Shown here: piece after piece, positions 35,513 to 44,320 of the stretch
How positions within the stretch are numbered: the first letter of the stretch is position 1
Layout of the letters: every line of letters starts with the position of its first letter
Assembly: GCA_002728855.1 (NCBI GenBank)
Contig: PBWA01000026.1
Location: 1 to 44,446 of the forward strand
DNA: 44,446 nucleotides
Direction of reading: 5' to 3'
From: Flavobacteriaceae bacterium
GTDB lineage: Bacteria > Bacteroidota > Bacteroidia > Flavobacteriales > Flavobacteriaceae
Position numbers and translations under genes: made by a program
The notes under the pieces: generated by a model
The model's input: only the letters and a program-made list of their open reading frames with translations
Told to the model about the DNA's origin: nothing
The model's database searches: none

Positions 35513-36745
35513 ATGCGCTGGGTAATTTCTATCCTTTTTATAGTTCTTTTTCAATGGTATGCTTTTCAGGCCATCAAAACAATAACAAATGAAAGATCAA
35601 TTCTTGTTACGTATTGGTTTATTGTTATTGCGATTTTAGGAAATCTTTTATGGCATACATTATTTTTTGATCGCTCAGGTGGATTTACTCATTCCCTATC
35701 TTATTCAATTGGTTTTTTGCTTTCTCTTCTTTTATTTCAAGGAACAATTATTTCAATTCTTTTTTTTGAAGACATAATACGTCTTTTAAAAAGTTTGTAT
35801 AACATGATTTTTGGTGAAAATTTTTCAAAATCAAATATTTTCCCCGGAAGAAGGAAATTTATCTCTCAACTGGCAATTTTAATTGCATCGGTTCCAACTA
35901 TTGCCATGCTTTATGGTATATACAAAGGTCGCTATAACTATAAGGTTTTAAAATATACATTAGAGTTTGATGATCTGCCAAAGAATTTTGATGGATTTAC
36001 AATCACCCAAATTTCAGATATCCACAGCGGAAGTCTTGATAATTTTGAAAAGGTGTCTTATGGAATAGATCTAATAAATAAACAAAACTCTGATCTACTT
36101 GTCTTTACAGGAGATATTGTAAATAACAGGGCGTCTGAATTGAAACCTTGGATCAGTCTTTTTTCAAAACTCAAGGCTCCATATGGTAAATATTCAGTGC
36201 TAGGGAATCATGATTATGGTGATTATGTTCAGTGGAAGAATAAGGGAGAGAAAGAAAAGAATATGGAGGATATGAAAACTTTTCAAAAAGAAATTGGATT
36301 TGAGTTATTATTAAATGAAAATAGGTTAATAAAAAAAGATGGGGAACACATTTCCCTTATCGGAGTTGAAAATTGGGGTAAAGGTGGGTTCAAAAAAGTT
36401 GGAGATCTTAAAAAAGCCAGTGAAAATCTTAAAAAGGATGACTTTAAAATAGTAATGACACACGACCCTTCACATTGGGAGGCAGAAATATTACCTCACC
36501 CTTTTCCTTATCAACTAACTCTTAGTGGTCACACTCATGGATTTCAGTTTGGAATAGAAATTCCTGGATGGATAAAATGGAGCCCCTCAAGCTGGAGATA
36601 TAAGCAATGGGCAGGTATCTATGAAGAGAAAAAACAAGTCATCAACGTAAATAGAGGATTTGGTTTTTTAGCTTATCCTGGAAGAGTAGGTATATGGCCT
36701 GAGATAACTGTAATCGAGCTCAAACGAAAAAAATTATTGATATAA
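35513..36745 (+). CDS. Membrane-anchored metallophosphoesterase (YkuE-like)
   Basis: A calcineurin-like phosphoesterase with an N-terminal membrane part; the substrate is unknown. YkuE relatives act on lipid or envelope phosphates in some bacteria. The 410-residue protein has four hydrophobic segments in the first 145 residues, the last after RRKFISQLAILIASVPTIAML. The catalytic domain has all five metal motifs: ITQISDIHSG, FTGDIVNN, VLGNHDYGD, IVMTHDPSHWE and LSGHTHGFQFG. The RRKFIS sequence could be read as a twin-arginine motif, but it follows several membrane helices. It has its own promoter and precedes the thioredoxin-like gene by 43 nt. Confidence 0.92.
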   Translation: MRWVISILFIVLFQWYAFQAIKTITNERSILVTYWFIVIAILGNLLWHTLFFDRSGGFTHSLSYSIGFLLSLLLFQGTIISILFFEDIIRLLKSLYNMIFGENFSKSNIFPGRRKFISQLAILIASVPTIAMLYGIYKGRYNYKVLKYTLEFDDLPKNFDGFTITQISDIHSGSLDNFEKVSYGIDLINKQNSDLLVFTGDIVNNRASELKPWISLFSKLKAPYGKYSVLGNHDYGDYVQWKNKGEKEKNMEDMKTFQKEIGFELLLNENRLIKKDGEHISLIGVENWGKGGFKKVGDLKKASENLKKDDFKIVMTHDPSHWEAEILPHPFPYQLTLSGHTHGFQFGIEIPGWIKWSPSSWRYKQWAGIYEEKKQVINVNRGFGFLAYPGRVGIWPEITVIELKRKKLLI

Positions 36746-36766
36746 TTACAAAAAAAACTACATTTG
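36737..36766 (+). promoter_or_regulatory. Complete Bacteroidota promoter for the thioredoxin-like gene
   Basis: TTG at 36737-36739, a 19-nt spacer and TACATTTG at 36759-36766, ending 22 nt before the ATG. The -33 element lies within the last codons of the metallophosphoesterase gene. This is the closest consensus match in the window. Confidence 0.78.
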
Positions 36767-36788
36767 TTATAGGACCATTTACTTTAAT

Positions 36789-37085
36789 ATGTCAAAGTTT
36801 GGTGAATTAATAGATGATAAACTACCTCTACTCCTCGTTTTTTTCAATCAAAATGATGAGGTATCTTCCGTCATGCATCCTGTTTTAAAAGATGTTGCCG
36901 CTGCAATGGGAGATAAAGGAAAAGTAATCAAAATAGATACTGAAAAAAACGACAAACTCTCTGAAGCGCTTAGAGTTAGAGTGCTGCCTACCCTGATGAT
37001 TTATAAACTAGGAGAAATGGTTTGGAGACAAAGCGGTGAACAAGATGCTAACACTTTGATTAGTTTAATGCAAGACCACGTCTAG
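36789..37085 (+). CDS. Thioredoxin-fold protein lacking the CxxC active site
   Basis: The 98-residue protein has the thioredoxin layout: LPLLLVFFNQNDEVSSVMHPVLKDVAAAMGDKGKVIKIDTEKNDKLSEALRVRVLPTLMIYKLGEMVWRQSG. The beta strand, the KIDTEKN strand and the cis-Pro loop (VRVLPTLMIYK) are kept. However, where thioredoxins have WCGPC before the K-M-x-P-V-L helix, this protein has DEVSS. It contains no cysteine at all, so it cannot be a dithiol oxidoreductase. A binding, chaperone or scaffold role is more likely. It has its own consensus promoter and ends 1 nt from the convergent GT117 gene. Confidence 0.88.
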   Translation: MSKFGELIDDKLPLLLVFFNQNDEVSSVMHPVLKDVAAAMGDKGKVIKIDTEKNDKLSEALRVRVLPTLMIYKLGEMVWRQSGEQDANTLISLMQDHV

Positions 37086-37086
37086 T

Positions 37087-40000
37087 TTATTCTTGAGCTT
37101 CCTTGTCACTTTTTTGGAAAACTTCCATTGACCTCTCAAACTTCGTTTTTATAGAATCTGAAAATACTCTGTCATTATTTCTCAATGGAATTTCAACAAG
37201 CTCTCTGAAATCTAAAATTTCTTGCTTTATTTCATCTATCAACATAAGATCATTTCTTTCAGCAAATCGAGAGAAAAGCTCAAATCTTTCTACGTATAGA
37301 TCGACTATTATTTGGATCAAATCCCTTGCTTTTTCTTTTTCCTCAGATAGATAATACCCCTCGGAAAATTCCCTGAGAGATGAATAAAAGTCATATTCTC
37401 CATATAAAAACATAAAGGGTTTAGATATCTCTATAAACTTATCTATTTCATCAGATAAAATTTTTTGATCTTTAGATTCTAAAACTGCCTCTAATAGTGT
37501 TCTATATCTTTCAATTTCAGTGATTATTTCTTCTGCAATAAGATACTGCTCACTTAATGATAAAGAAGAAAAATATTCAAGTCTATCAAAATACTTTAAT
37601 GCAATTTTCTTAGACATATCTCTAGCTTTAGCTTCTTCACCTAAACGATAGTAGCCATCAATAAAAGGAATCAATAAACTATAGTAACCAAAATAATCTA
37701 TAGGCATTTTTTCAGTTGCTAAGTCAATGACTTTTTTCGCTTTTATATTTTCCCCTTCCAATAAAAGTTGTTCAGCTAATCTTGCCATGTTACTCCTGTA
37801 TGAAATACTATTTTTTCGAGTCTCAGGATCATGATATATTAAATCACTTTCTGAATTTCCCCAATCCCAATTCATGACTATATCATACATTAAATCAGAA
37901 TCTATTCTACCCATTATATAGGGATTACTTTTATTCACTGATGTTTTTATAGGGACTAATTTATAAACTAACCCGTCTAGCTGAAGATATTCTTTCATCC
38001 ATATGTATTCAGAATCAGAGTAACTGCCACCGGTGAAATATATGGGTCTTTCCCAATCATTATTTGCCAAAATATCAAGCATCATCATTTGATTTTTGGT
38101 TATTCCTGATTTAGGCAAATCAATATCAATAAAAGGGACAATTTGATCAGCATCTTTTGCTTTAACGACCCCACTTTTTAAAACGTTTATTTTATTCACG
38201 GGAAGGCGAATTTTATTTGTTGGGTAAAATATCATTTCCTGTGTATTTAGTGGCAATCTAGAAGGATCCTCGCCCATTTGAAGAATAAGACTTTTATACT
38301 TTGTTCTTGGGTGATCACTACCGATCCAATTAACAAAATCTTTTATATCCCATCGAACTGAATCAATCAATGATTCGTATTTAATGTAATCTCGAACACC
38401 ATATGCATATAGGGAATGCTCTAACTGTGATGGGATTGGATTGCTCTCATAAGTTTTTCTCTTCATTTGATCTATATACCAATCTGTTGCCAAAAGACTA
38501 GTGTTAATCGTTCTAACATCAGTCCTATATGATTCAATCTCTTGTGCATACCACAAGGCAAAAGTGTCATTATCTCCAATTGTAAAAATAATGGCGTCTT
38601 TATCTTCATCTATCGAATCTAAATAAGATCTTGCCATTGACTGAGCTGTAAATCGATTAGATCTATCATGATCATCCCAGTTTTGATAAGCCATTAAAAA
38701 TGGAACTGATATAAGACAAACGATTATGATTATAGGCTGGAGAAATTGATTTTTTTTGCTGAAATTTTTTACTTTATCAACCAGCGAGTATGCCCCCATG
38801 CCAATCCAAATACAAAAAACATAGAAAGATCCAACAAGTGCATAATCTCTTTCGCGAGGTTCAAAGGGTCTTTCATTTAAATAAAATTTTAAGGCTAGAC
38901 CTGTAAATAGAAAAAATAAAGTTAAGATCCAGAATTTTTCTTTATCCTGATAATACAAAAAATATATCCCCATTAATCCCAGAATCAGTGGTAAGAAAAA
39001 ATAAGTATTACGTGCCTTATTATCTAACTCGTCTTGATTTAATTGATTTTGATTTCCCAGTCTAAGAGAATCAATAAAACTAATTCCACTAATCCAGTTC
39101 CCATCTAAAATATCATATGTTCCCGCTCTATCATTTTGTCTTCCAACAAAATTCCACATAAAGTATCTAACGTACATATATCCAATCTGATATTGGAATA
39201 AAAATTTTATATTACTCCAAAAAGTAGGTTTTTCAATGTTAAGATATGGGCCAAGTGTTCTAAAAAACTGATGATAATCTTCTCCTGTTAAATTACCCTC
39301 TAAAGACTCTTGTTTAAATTCTAAAACTCTTTCTTCCAACATTTCATTCCCTCTATAAGGAAGAGCAATTTGAAAATCAAGGGGAGAGGTAAAATTCATA
39401 TAATTAGCAGCGTGCTCAGTACTCCATAATCTTGGTAGCAAACCCCTATGCTTTGAATTTGAATTAATTCTCGCATTTTCCCAGTTATTCACAACAATAT
39501 ATTTTCCTTTTTTAATGTCGCGTTCATATTTTGGTTTATCATCATAATATGGTTCTGATTCATCCTGCCCTGCATATATATCAGAAAACATTGGTCCATA
39601 AAAAAGATGAGTTTCCGGATATTGCTCCATGTTATAATATGCAAGAAGTAATCTGGCATCAGATGGAGCGTTTTCATTTATCACAGTGTTAGCATTTGCT
39701 CTTATTGGAATCATTATCCAAGAGGAAAAACCAACCAAAACAAAAAGAATACAAAGAATTCCTGTATTTAGATTGATCCATTTTTTCTTTGCTGTAATCT
39801 TTAGTGAATAATAAAAAAATAAGATAAAAGAAAGCCCTGCGATAATCGTTCCGCTATTGAAAGGAAGTCCAATGGAATTAACAAAAAATACTTCTGAATT
39901 TCCAAAAAAGGCAAGGGTTAATGGGAGTAATAATTTGAATATAAATAACAATATAGCAACGGCAATTATATTAGCAATTACAAATCCTTTAATAGTAAAT

Positions 40001-40638
40001 TCTTTATAATTTTTAAAATAATAAATCATCCCAATTGCTGGAATTGTTAAAAGACCCATAAAATGAACTCCAAAAGATAGCCCGATAACGAAGGATATAA
40101 GCAATAACCATCTATCTCCTTTTTCAGTATTCATTTCAGCTTCCCATTTTAGACCAAGCCAAAATAAAAGTGATAAAATTAATGTTGCCATTGCATAAAC
40201 CTCTGCCTCTACGGCATTAAACCAAAAACTATCAGAAAAGCAAAGAGCTAAAGCGCCTACAGCTGCACTACCGAAAAAAGAAACTTTTTTTGAAAGATTG
40301 TCTAGTTTATCAAAAGCAGGGATTTTTTTTAATAAAATAGTTATAGTCCAAAAAAGAAAAAGAACGGCAAAAGCACTTGATAAGACTGACATGAAGTTTA
40401 CCGACAGTGCAATTTTTTCAGCAGAGCCAGAAAAAAGAGCAAAGAAAGCACCTAACATTTGATACAAAGGAGCGCCCGGTGGATGCCCAATTTGAAGCTT
40501 AGCAGAAGTGGATATATATTCCCCTGCATCCCAAAAACTAGCAGTTGGCTCAACTGTAAGAGAATAAGTAATTAATGAGACAAGAAATATTATCAAACCA
40601 AAAGAACGATTCCAAATCTTGTATGATAACTCTGTCAT
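37087..40638 (-). CDS. GT117/DUF2723 polytopic membrane protein with C-terminal soluble domain
   Basis: A very large membrane protein typical of Bacteroidota, named GT117 or DUF2723 in current annotation and proposed to be a membrane glycosyltransferase of the GT-C type. The 1183-residue protein starts with a GT-C-like first loop: PTASFWDAGEYISTSAKLQIGHPPGAPLYQMLGAFFALFSG, with an Asp-Ala-Gly-Glu motif and HPPGAP. About twelve helices fill residues 10-690. After them comes a soluble domain (YLDSIDEDKDAIIFTIGDNDTFALWYAQEIESYRTDVRTIN). The last 250 residues are helical and TPR-like. The sugar donor and acceptor cannot be read from the sequence. Shadows: 37103-37354 and 39489-39677. Confidence 0.9.
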   Translation of the reverse strand: MTELSYKIWNRSFGLIIFLVSLITYSLTVEPTASFWDAGEYISTSAKLQIGHPPGAPLYQMLGAFFALFSGSAEKIALSVNFMSVLSSAFAVLFLFWTITILLKKIPAFDKLDNLSKKVSFFGSAAVGALALCFSDSFWFNAVEAEVYAMATLILSLLFWLGLKWEAEMNTEKGDRWLLLISFVIGLSFGVHFMGLLTIPAIGMIYYFKNYKEFTIKGFVIANIIAVAILLFIFKLLLPLTLAFFGNSEVFFVNSIGLPFNSGTIIAGLSFILFFYYSLKITAKKKWINLNTGILCILFVLVGFSSWIMIPIRANANTVINENAPSDARLLLAYYNMEQYPETHLFYGPMFSDIYAGQDESEPYYDDKPKYERDIKKGKYIVVNNWENARINSNSKHRGLLPRLWSTEHAANYMNFTSPLDFQIALPYRGNEMLEERVLEFKQESLEGNLTGEDYHQFFRTLGPYLNIEKPTFWSNIKFLFQYQIGYMYVRYFMWNFVGRQNDRAGTYDILDGNWISGISFIDSLRLGNQNQLNQDELDNKARNTYFFLPLILGLMGIYFLYYQDKEKFWILTLFFLFTGLALKFYLNERPFEPRERDYALVGSFYVFCIWIGMGAYSLVDKVKNFSKKNQFLQPIIIIVCLISVPFLMAYQNWDDHDRSNRFTAQSMARSYLDSIDEDKDAIIFTIGDNDTFALWYAQEIESYRTDVRTINTSLLATDWYIDQMKRKTYESNPIPSQLEHSLYAYGVRDYIKYESLIDSVRWDIKDFVNWIGSDHPRTKYKSLILQMGEDPSRLPLNTQEMIFYPTNKIRLPVNKINVLKSGVVKAKDADQIVPFIDIDLPKSGITKNQMMMLDILANNDWERPIYFTGGSYSDSEYIWMKEYLQLDGLVYKLVPIKTSVNKSNPYIMGRIDSDLMYDIVMNWDWGNSESDLIYHDPETRKNSISYRSNMARLAEQLLLEGENIKAKKVIDLATEKMPIDYFGYYSLLIPFIDGYYRLGEEAKARDMSKKIALKYFDRLEYFSSLSLSEQYLIAEEIITEIERYRTLLEAVLESKDQKILSDEIDKFIEISKPFMFLYGEYDFYSSLREFSEGYYLSEEKEKARDLIQIIVDLYVERFELFSRFAERNDLMLIDEIKQEILDFRELVEIPLRNNDRVFSDSIKTKFERSMEVFQKSDKEAQE

Positions 40639-40649
40639 AATTTAAACCT

Positions 40650-40657
40650 CAAAAGTA
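40650..40657 (-). promoter_or_regulatory. -7 box (TACTTTTG) for the GT117 gene
   Basis: Exact TAnnTTTG match on the minus strand, 11 nt before the ATG. No TTG at the -33 distance. Confidence 0.45.
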
Positions 40658-40734
40658 TTTAATAAATAATAAAAAGTCATTGTTTATGAAAAAAATAGAA
40701 TTGAATTTAATCTTTTCTCTAAAAAAAATTAATG

Positions 40735-40742
40735 TAAATTTG
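40735..40742 (+). promoter_or_regulatory. -7 box (TAAATTTG) for tRNA-Gln
   Basis: Exact TAnnTTTG match on the plus strand, 12 nt before the first base of the tRNA. The distance predicts a transcription start only a few bases before the mature 5' end. The nearest upstream TTG is too far away (31 nt). Confidence 0.6.
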
Positions 40743-40754
40743 TACGAATCTTAT

Positions 40755-40827
40755 TGGCCTATGGTGTAACTGGCAACACGTCTGGTTTTGGTCCAGAAGA
40801 GTCTAGGTTCGATCCCTAGTAGGCCAA
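40755..40827 (+). tRNA. tRNA-Gln (anticodon UUG)
   Basis: A complete 73-nt cloverleaf: acceptor TGGCCTA/TAGGCCA with discriminator A, D stem GTGT/ACAC, anticodon stem TCTGG/CCAGA with loop TTTTGGT (anticodon TTG), a 5-nt variable loop, and T stem CTAGG/CCTAG with loop TTCGATC. All stems pair fully. CCA is not encoded. A T7 tract follows 2 nt later and may end the transcript together with the T-arm/acceptor structure. It sits between the GT117 gene and the convergent sdhB stop. Confidence 0.97.
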
Positions 40828-40837
40828 CTTTTTTTAA

Positions 40838-41584
40838 CTAATCTTTTATACTTGCCTTTAAATATTCTCTATTCATTCTTGCAATGTTTTCAAGAGAAAT
40901 TCCCTTTGGACATTCAACTTCACATGCCCCTGTGTTAGTACAATTACCAAAGCCTTCTTCATCCATTTGTTTTACCATATTAAGAACACGATCCTTAGCT
41001 TCAACTTTCCCTTGAGGCAATAATGAAAATTGAGAAACTTTTGCAGAAACAAATAACATTGCAGAAGCATTTTTACATGTGGCTACACATGCTCCACAGC
41101 CAATACACGTCGCAGCATCAAATGCTTTATCAGCATTTTCCTTTGCTATAGGGATTGTATTTGCATCTTGAGTATTACCTGATGTATTTATACTCACAAA
41201 ACCTCCAGCTTGCTGAATTCTATCAAAAGCTGATCTGTCTACAACTAGATCTTTAATCACAGGAAAAGCATCGGCTCTAAAGGGTTCAATAATAATTGTA
41301 TCTCCATCTTTAAATTTACGCATGTGCAGTTGGCAGGTGGTAACAAGATCGTCGGGGCCATGAGGTCTACCATTAATATGCATTGAACACATTCCACAAA
41401 TTCCCTCTCTACAATCATGATCAAAAGAAATTGGATCTTGATCTTTAGAAATTAACTCATTATTTAAAACATCCATCATTTCAAGAAAGGACATGTCAGG
41501 AGAAACATCAGAAATATTATAATCTACCATCTCTCCAGATGAATTTGCATTTTTTTGTCGCCAAATTTTTAATTTTAAATTCAT
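40838..41584 (-). CDS. sdhB: Succinate dehydrogenase/fumarate reductase iron-sulfur subunit
   Basis: SdhB passes electrons from the FAD in SdhA to the quinone site through three Fe-S clusters. The 248-residue protein has all ligand groups: [30 protein letters not shown] for [2Fe-2S], [15 protein letters not shown] for [4Fe-4S], and [15 protein letters not shown] for [3Fe-4S] with the following Cys-Pro. It is the last gene of sdhC-A-B, 7 nt after sdhA, and ends 10 nt from tRNA-Gln. The type and gene order match the Bacteroidota di-haem succinate:menaquinone reductases. Confidence 0.96.
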   Translation of the reverse strand: MNLKLKIWRQKNANSSGEMVDYNISDVSPDMSFLEMMDVLNNELISKDQDPISFDHDCREGICGMCSMHINGRPHGPDDLVTTCQLHMRKFKDGDTIIIEPFRADAFPVIKDLVVDRSAFDRIQQAGGFVSINTSGNTQDANTIPIAKENADKAFDAATCIGCGACVATCKNASAMLFVSAKVSQFSLLPQGKVEAKDRVLNMVKQMDEEGFGNCTNTGACEVECPKGISLENIARMNREYLKASIKD

Positions 41585-41591
41585 ATATAAT

Positions 41592-43595
41592 TTATTTATA
41601 AGAACGTGTTTTTACCTCTATTTCTTCATAATCTAGTTTTTCTTTATGCAAAACTGCCTTTGAAGGCTCCCCTTTATGTTCCCATGATGAAACGTACTTA
41701 AAATTCTTATCGTCTCTTAAAGCTTCTCCTTCAGAGGTTTGATATTCTTCTCTAAAATGACCACCACATGATTCTGTTCGCTCTAAAGCATCTTTAGCAA
41801 ATAGCTCTCCAAGTTCTAAAAAATCAGCTACTCTGGTAGCTTTAACTAATTCCTCATTAAATTCATCAAGCCCTCCTGGGACTATAACATTTTTATGAAA
41901 GTCTTCTCGTAAACCCTTTATTTCTTTAATCGCTTGTTTTAAACCATTAGCATTTCTTGACATTCCACACTTATCCCACATTATTTTTCCTAATTTTTTA
42001 TGATAAAAATCAACGGAGTTTTTACCCTTGTTAGAAATAAAATTTGCGAGTGAATCAATAACTTTCTTTTCAGCATCCTTAAATTCTGGAGAATCATTAG
42101 GAATTGGTCCAGTTCTAATTTCATTAGACAAATAATCACCTATTGTATATGGTAAAACAAAATATCCATCAGCTAAACCTTGCATTAAAGCAGAAGCGCC
42201 AAGTCTGTTTGCCCCGTGATCAGAGAAATTAGCTTCTCCAATTGCGTAACATCCAGGAATTGTTGTCATCAAATTATAATCAACCCACACTCCTCCCATG
42301 GTATAGTGAACTGCTGGATAAATCATCATTGGAGTGTTGTAGGGGTCTTCATCAACAATTTTTTCATACATCTGAAAAAGATTACCATACTTATTTTTAA
42401 TAATTTCATCACCTAGCTTTTTTACAACAGAAATGTCATTTTCATCAAGGCCTTTAACATGGGCCTCTTCTTTTCCATATCTTTCTATAGCAGCAGAAAA
42501 GTCAAGGTAAACGGCTTCTCCCGTTTTATTTACTCCAAAGCCAGCATCACATCTTTCCTTTGCAGCACGAGAAGCTACATCTCTTGGAACAAGGTTACCA
42601 AAAGCAGGATATCTCCTCTCCAAATAATAATCTCTCTCCTTCTCTGGTATTTCAGTTGGTTTAAGTTTTCCCTCTCGAATAGCTTTTGCATCTTGCTTAT
42701 TTTTAGGAACCCAAATTCTTCCATCATTTCTTAATGATTCAGACATGAGCGTGAGTTTAGATTGATGATCTCCAGAAACAGGAATACAAGTCGGATGAAT
42801 TTGTGTAAAACAAGGATTTGCAAAAAAAGCTCCTTTTTTGTGTATCCTCCAAGAGGCAGAAACATTGCTCCCCATGGCATTTGTTGAAAGAAAAAATACG
42901 TTCCCATAGCCTCCAGAGGCGATTACTACAGCGTGAGCACTATGTCTTTGTATTTCACCAGTTACAAGATTTCTAGCTATAATTCCTCTTGCTTTTCCAT
43001 CGACTAAAACTAAATCCATCATTTCATGGCGATTATACATTTCAATTCTACCCTTTCCAATTTGTCTATTCATTGCAGAATAGGCTCCTAAAAGAAGTTG
43101 CTGTCCTGTTTGTCCCTTAGCATAAAAAGTCCTTGAAACTAAAACCCCTCCAAAAGAACGATTATCTAGGAGTCCTCCATAATCCCTAGCAAATGGGACA
43201 CCCTGAGCTACACACTGGTCAATTATATTAGTTGAAACTTCAGCTAGTCTATAAACATTTGCCTCTCTTGAGCGATAATCTCCTCCCTTGATAGTATCAT
43301 AAAAAAGTCTATAAGTAGAATCGCCATCTCCTTGGTAATTTTTTGCAGCATTTATTCCTCCCTGAGCAGCTATTGAATGTGCGCGTCTTGGGGAATCTTG
43401 GAAGCAGAAAGTCTTAACATTGTATCCTAATTCAGCAAGAGTAGCTGAAGCTGAAGCACCGGCAAGTCCAGTGCCAACAACAATTACATCAATCAATCTC
43501 TTATTGGATGGACTAACAAGATTAATCTTGCCTTTGTGAGATGTCCATTTTTCTGATATTGGTCCTTTAGGTAATTTAGAAATCATTTTTGACAT
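41592..43595 (-). CDS. sdhA: Succinate dehydrogenase/fumarate reductase flavoprotein subunit
   Basis: SdhA oxidises succinate to fumarate with covalently bound FAD. The 667-residue protein has the dinucleotide-binding motif [22 protein letters not shown], then [18 protein letters not shown], where His73 is the likely FAD attachment site. Substrate-site segments are [20 protein letters not shown] and [22 protein letters not shown], with the catalytic Arg. [43 protein letters not shown] completes the FAD domain. It lies between sdhC (3 nt gap) and sdhB (7 nt gap). Plus ORFs 42216-42416 and 42459-42734 are shadows. Confidence 0.97.
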   Translation of the reverse strand: MSKMISKLPKGPISEKWTSHKGKINLVSPSNKRLIDVIVVGTGLAGASASATLAELGYNVKTFCFQDSPRRAHSIAAQGGINAAKNYQGDGDSTYRLFYDTIKGGDYRSREANVYRLAEVSTNIIDQCVAQGVPFARDYGGLLDNRSFGGVLVSRTFYAKGQTGQQLLLGAYSAMNRQIGKGRIEMYNRHEMMDLVLVDGKARGIIARNLVTGEIQRHSAHAVVIASGGYGNVFFLSTNAMGSNVSASWRIHKKGAFFANPCFTQIHPTCIPVSGDHQSKLTLMSESLRNDGRIWVPKNKQDAKAIREGKLKPTEIPEKERDYYLERRYPAFGNLVPRDVASRAAKERCDAGFGVNKTGEAVYLDFSAAIERYGKEEAHVKGLDENDISVVKKLGDEIIKNKYGNLFQMYEKIVDEDPYNTPMMIYPAVHYTMGGVWVDYNLMTTIPGCYAIGEANFSDHGANRLGASALMQGLADGYFVLPYTIGDYLSNEIRTGPIPNDSPEFKDAEKKVIDSLANFISNKGKNSVDFYHKKLGKIMWDKCGMSRNANGLKQAIKEIKGLREDFHKNVIVPGGLDEFNEELVKATRVADFLELGELFAKDALERTESCGGHFREEYQTSEGEALRDDKNFKYVSSWEHKGEPSKAVLHKEKLDYEEIEVKTRSYK

Positions 43596-43598
43596 AAT

Positions 43599-44246
43599 CT
43601 ACCCGTTTAAATGATGAAATATGGCAATAAAAATAAATCCAAGTGGCACTATTACAGAAAACGCAATAGCCATTGTTTTTATTGTATTTGAGTATTTATT
43701 GTTCACACCAACTGATTTAAAAGATGATACAAACCCGTGCATCAAATGTAAAGACAAGAATACAAATGAAATAGAATAAAAAGCTACCCTTCCTGGGCTG
43801 TGAAATTTATGGACTAATTCTTCATAATATCTTTCAGGGTCTTCAGGTAAAAATTCGATATACTTATATTTAATTTCTGGAACCCAAAAATCATAAAAAT
43901 GTAGACCTAGGAAAGACAATATAACAACTCCTGAAAAAAACATATTCCTTGAAATCCAACTAGAGCTTGAACCAGACTGATAGGAATACTTAACTTTTCT
44001 AGCGCTTCTGTTTTTAATTTCAAGAATAAACCCCATTACGAAATGAAAAATCACGCCAAAAATTAAAATAGGTTGTAAAATAAATTGAACCAAAGGATTT
44101 GTACCCATAAAGTGAGACAATTTGTTAAATAAATCTTCGCTAAACACCGAAGTGAAGTTTATAGTGAAATGCTGAGCTAGGAAAAGTATCAAAAATAAGC
44201 CTGAAAGGGCCATTGCTACTTTTCTTAAAATGGAAGATTCAATCAT
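43599..44246 (-). CDS. sdhC: Succinate dehydrogenase cytochrome b subunit (single membrane anchor)
   Basis: SdhC is the membrane anchor of a type B succinate:quinone reductase, with five helices and two b haems in one polypeptide. The 215-residue protein reads ILRKVAMALSGLFLILFLAQHFTINF (helix I with a haem His), then GVIFHFVMGFILEIKNRSARKVKY, VILSFLGLHFYDFWVPEIKYKYIEF, RVAFYSISFVFLSLHLMHGFVSSFKSVG and a last helix. His residues in helices I, II, III and IV fit the four axial ligands. No sdhD is present, as expected for this type. Two -7 boxes lie within 45 nt upstream. Confidence 0.95.
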   Translation of the reverse strand: MIESSILRKVAMALSGLFLILFLAQHFTINFTSVFSEDLFNKLSHFMGTNPLVQFILQPILIFGVIFHFVMGFILEIKNRSARKVKYSYQSGSSSSWISRNMFFSGVVILSFLGLHFYDFWVPEIKYKYIEFLPEDPERYYEELVHKFHSPGRVAFYSISFVFLSLHLMHGFVSSFKSVGVNNKYSNTIKTMAIAFSVIVPLGFIFIAIFHHLNG

Positions 44247-44263
44247 TTATATTATTTAGACTA

Positions 44264-44291
44264 CAAAAATAATTATTAAGCAGCAAAGATA
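44264..44291 (-). promoter_or_regulatory. Two -7 boxes (TATTTTTG, TATCTTTG) for sdhCAB
   Basis: Two exact TAnnTTTG matches on the minus strand: 44264-44271, 17 nt before the sdhC ATG, and 44284-44291, 37 nt before it. Neither has a TTG at the -33 distance. They may give two start points or only one may be active. Confidence 0.5.
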
Positions 44292-44320
44292 ATCTTGATT
44301 GTAGTTTTTTTTTGTAATAT

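Noticed and set aside
44260-44313. Plus-strand hairpin ACTACAA/TTGTAGT followed by T9
   Set aside because: The loop is 32 nt, the stem has only 7 bp, and no plus-strand gene ends there; the region is better explained by minus-strand sdhC promoter boxes.
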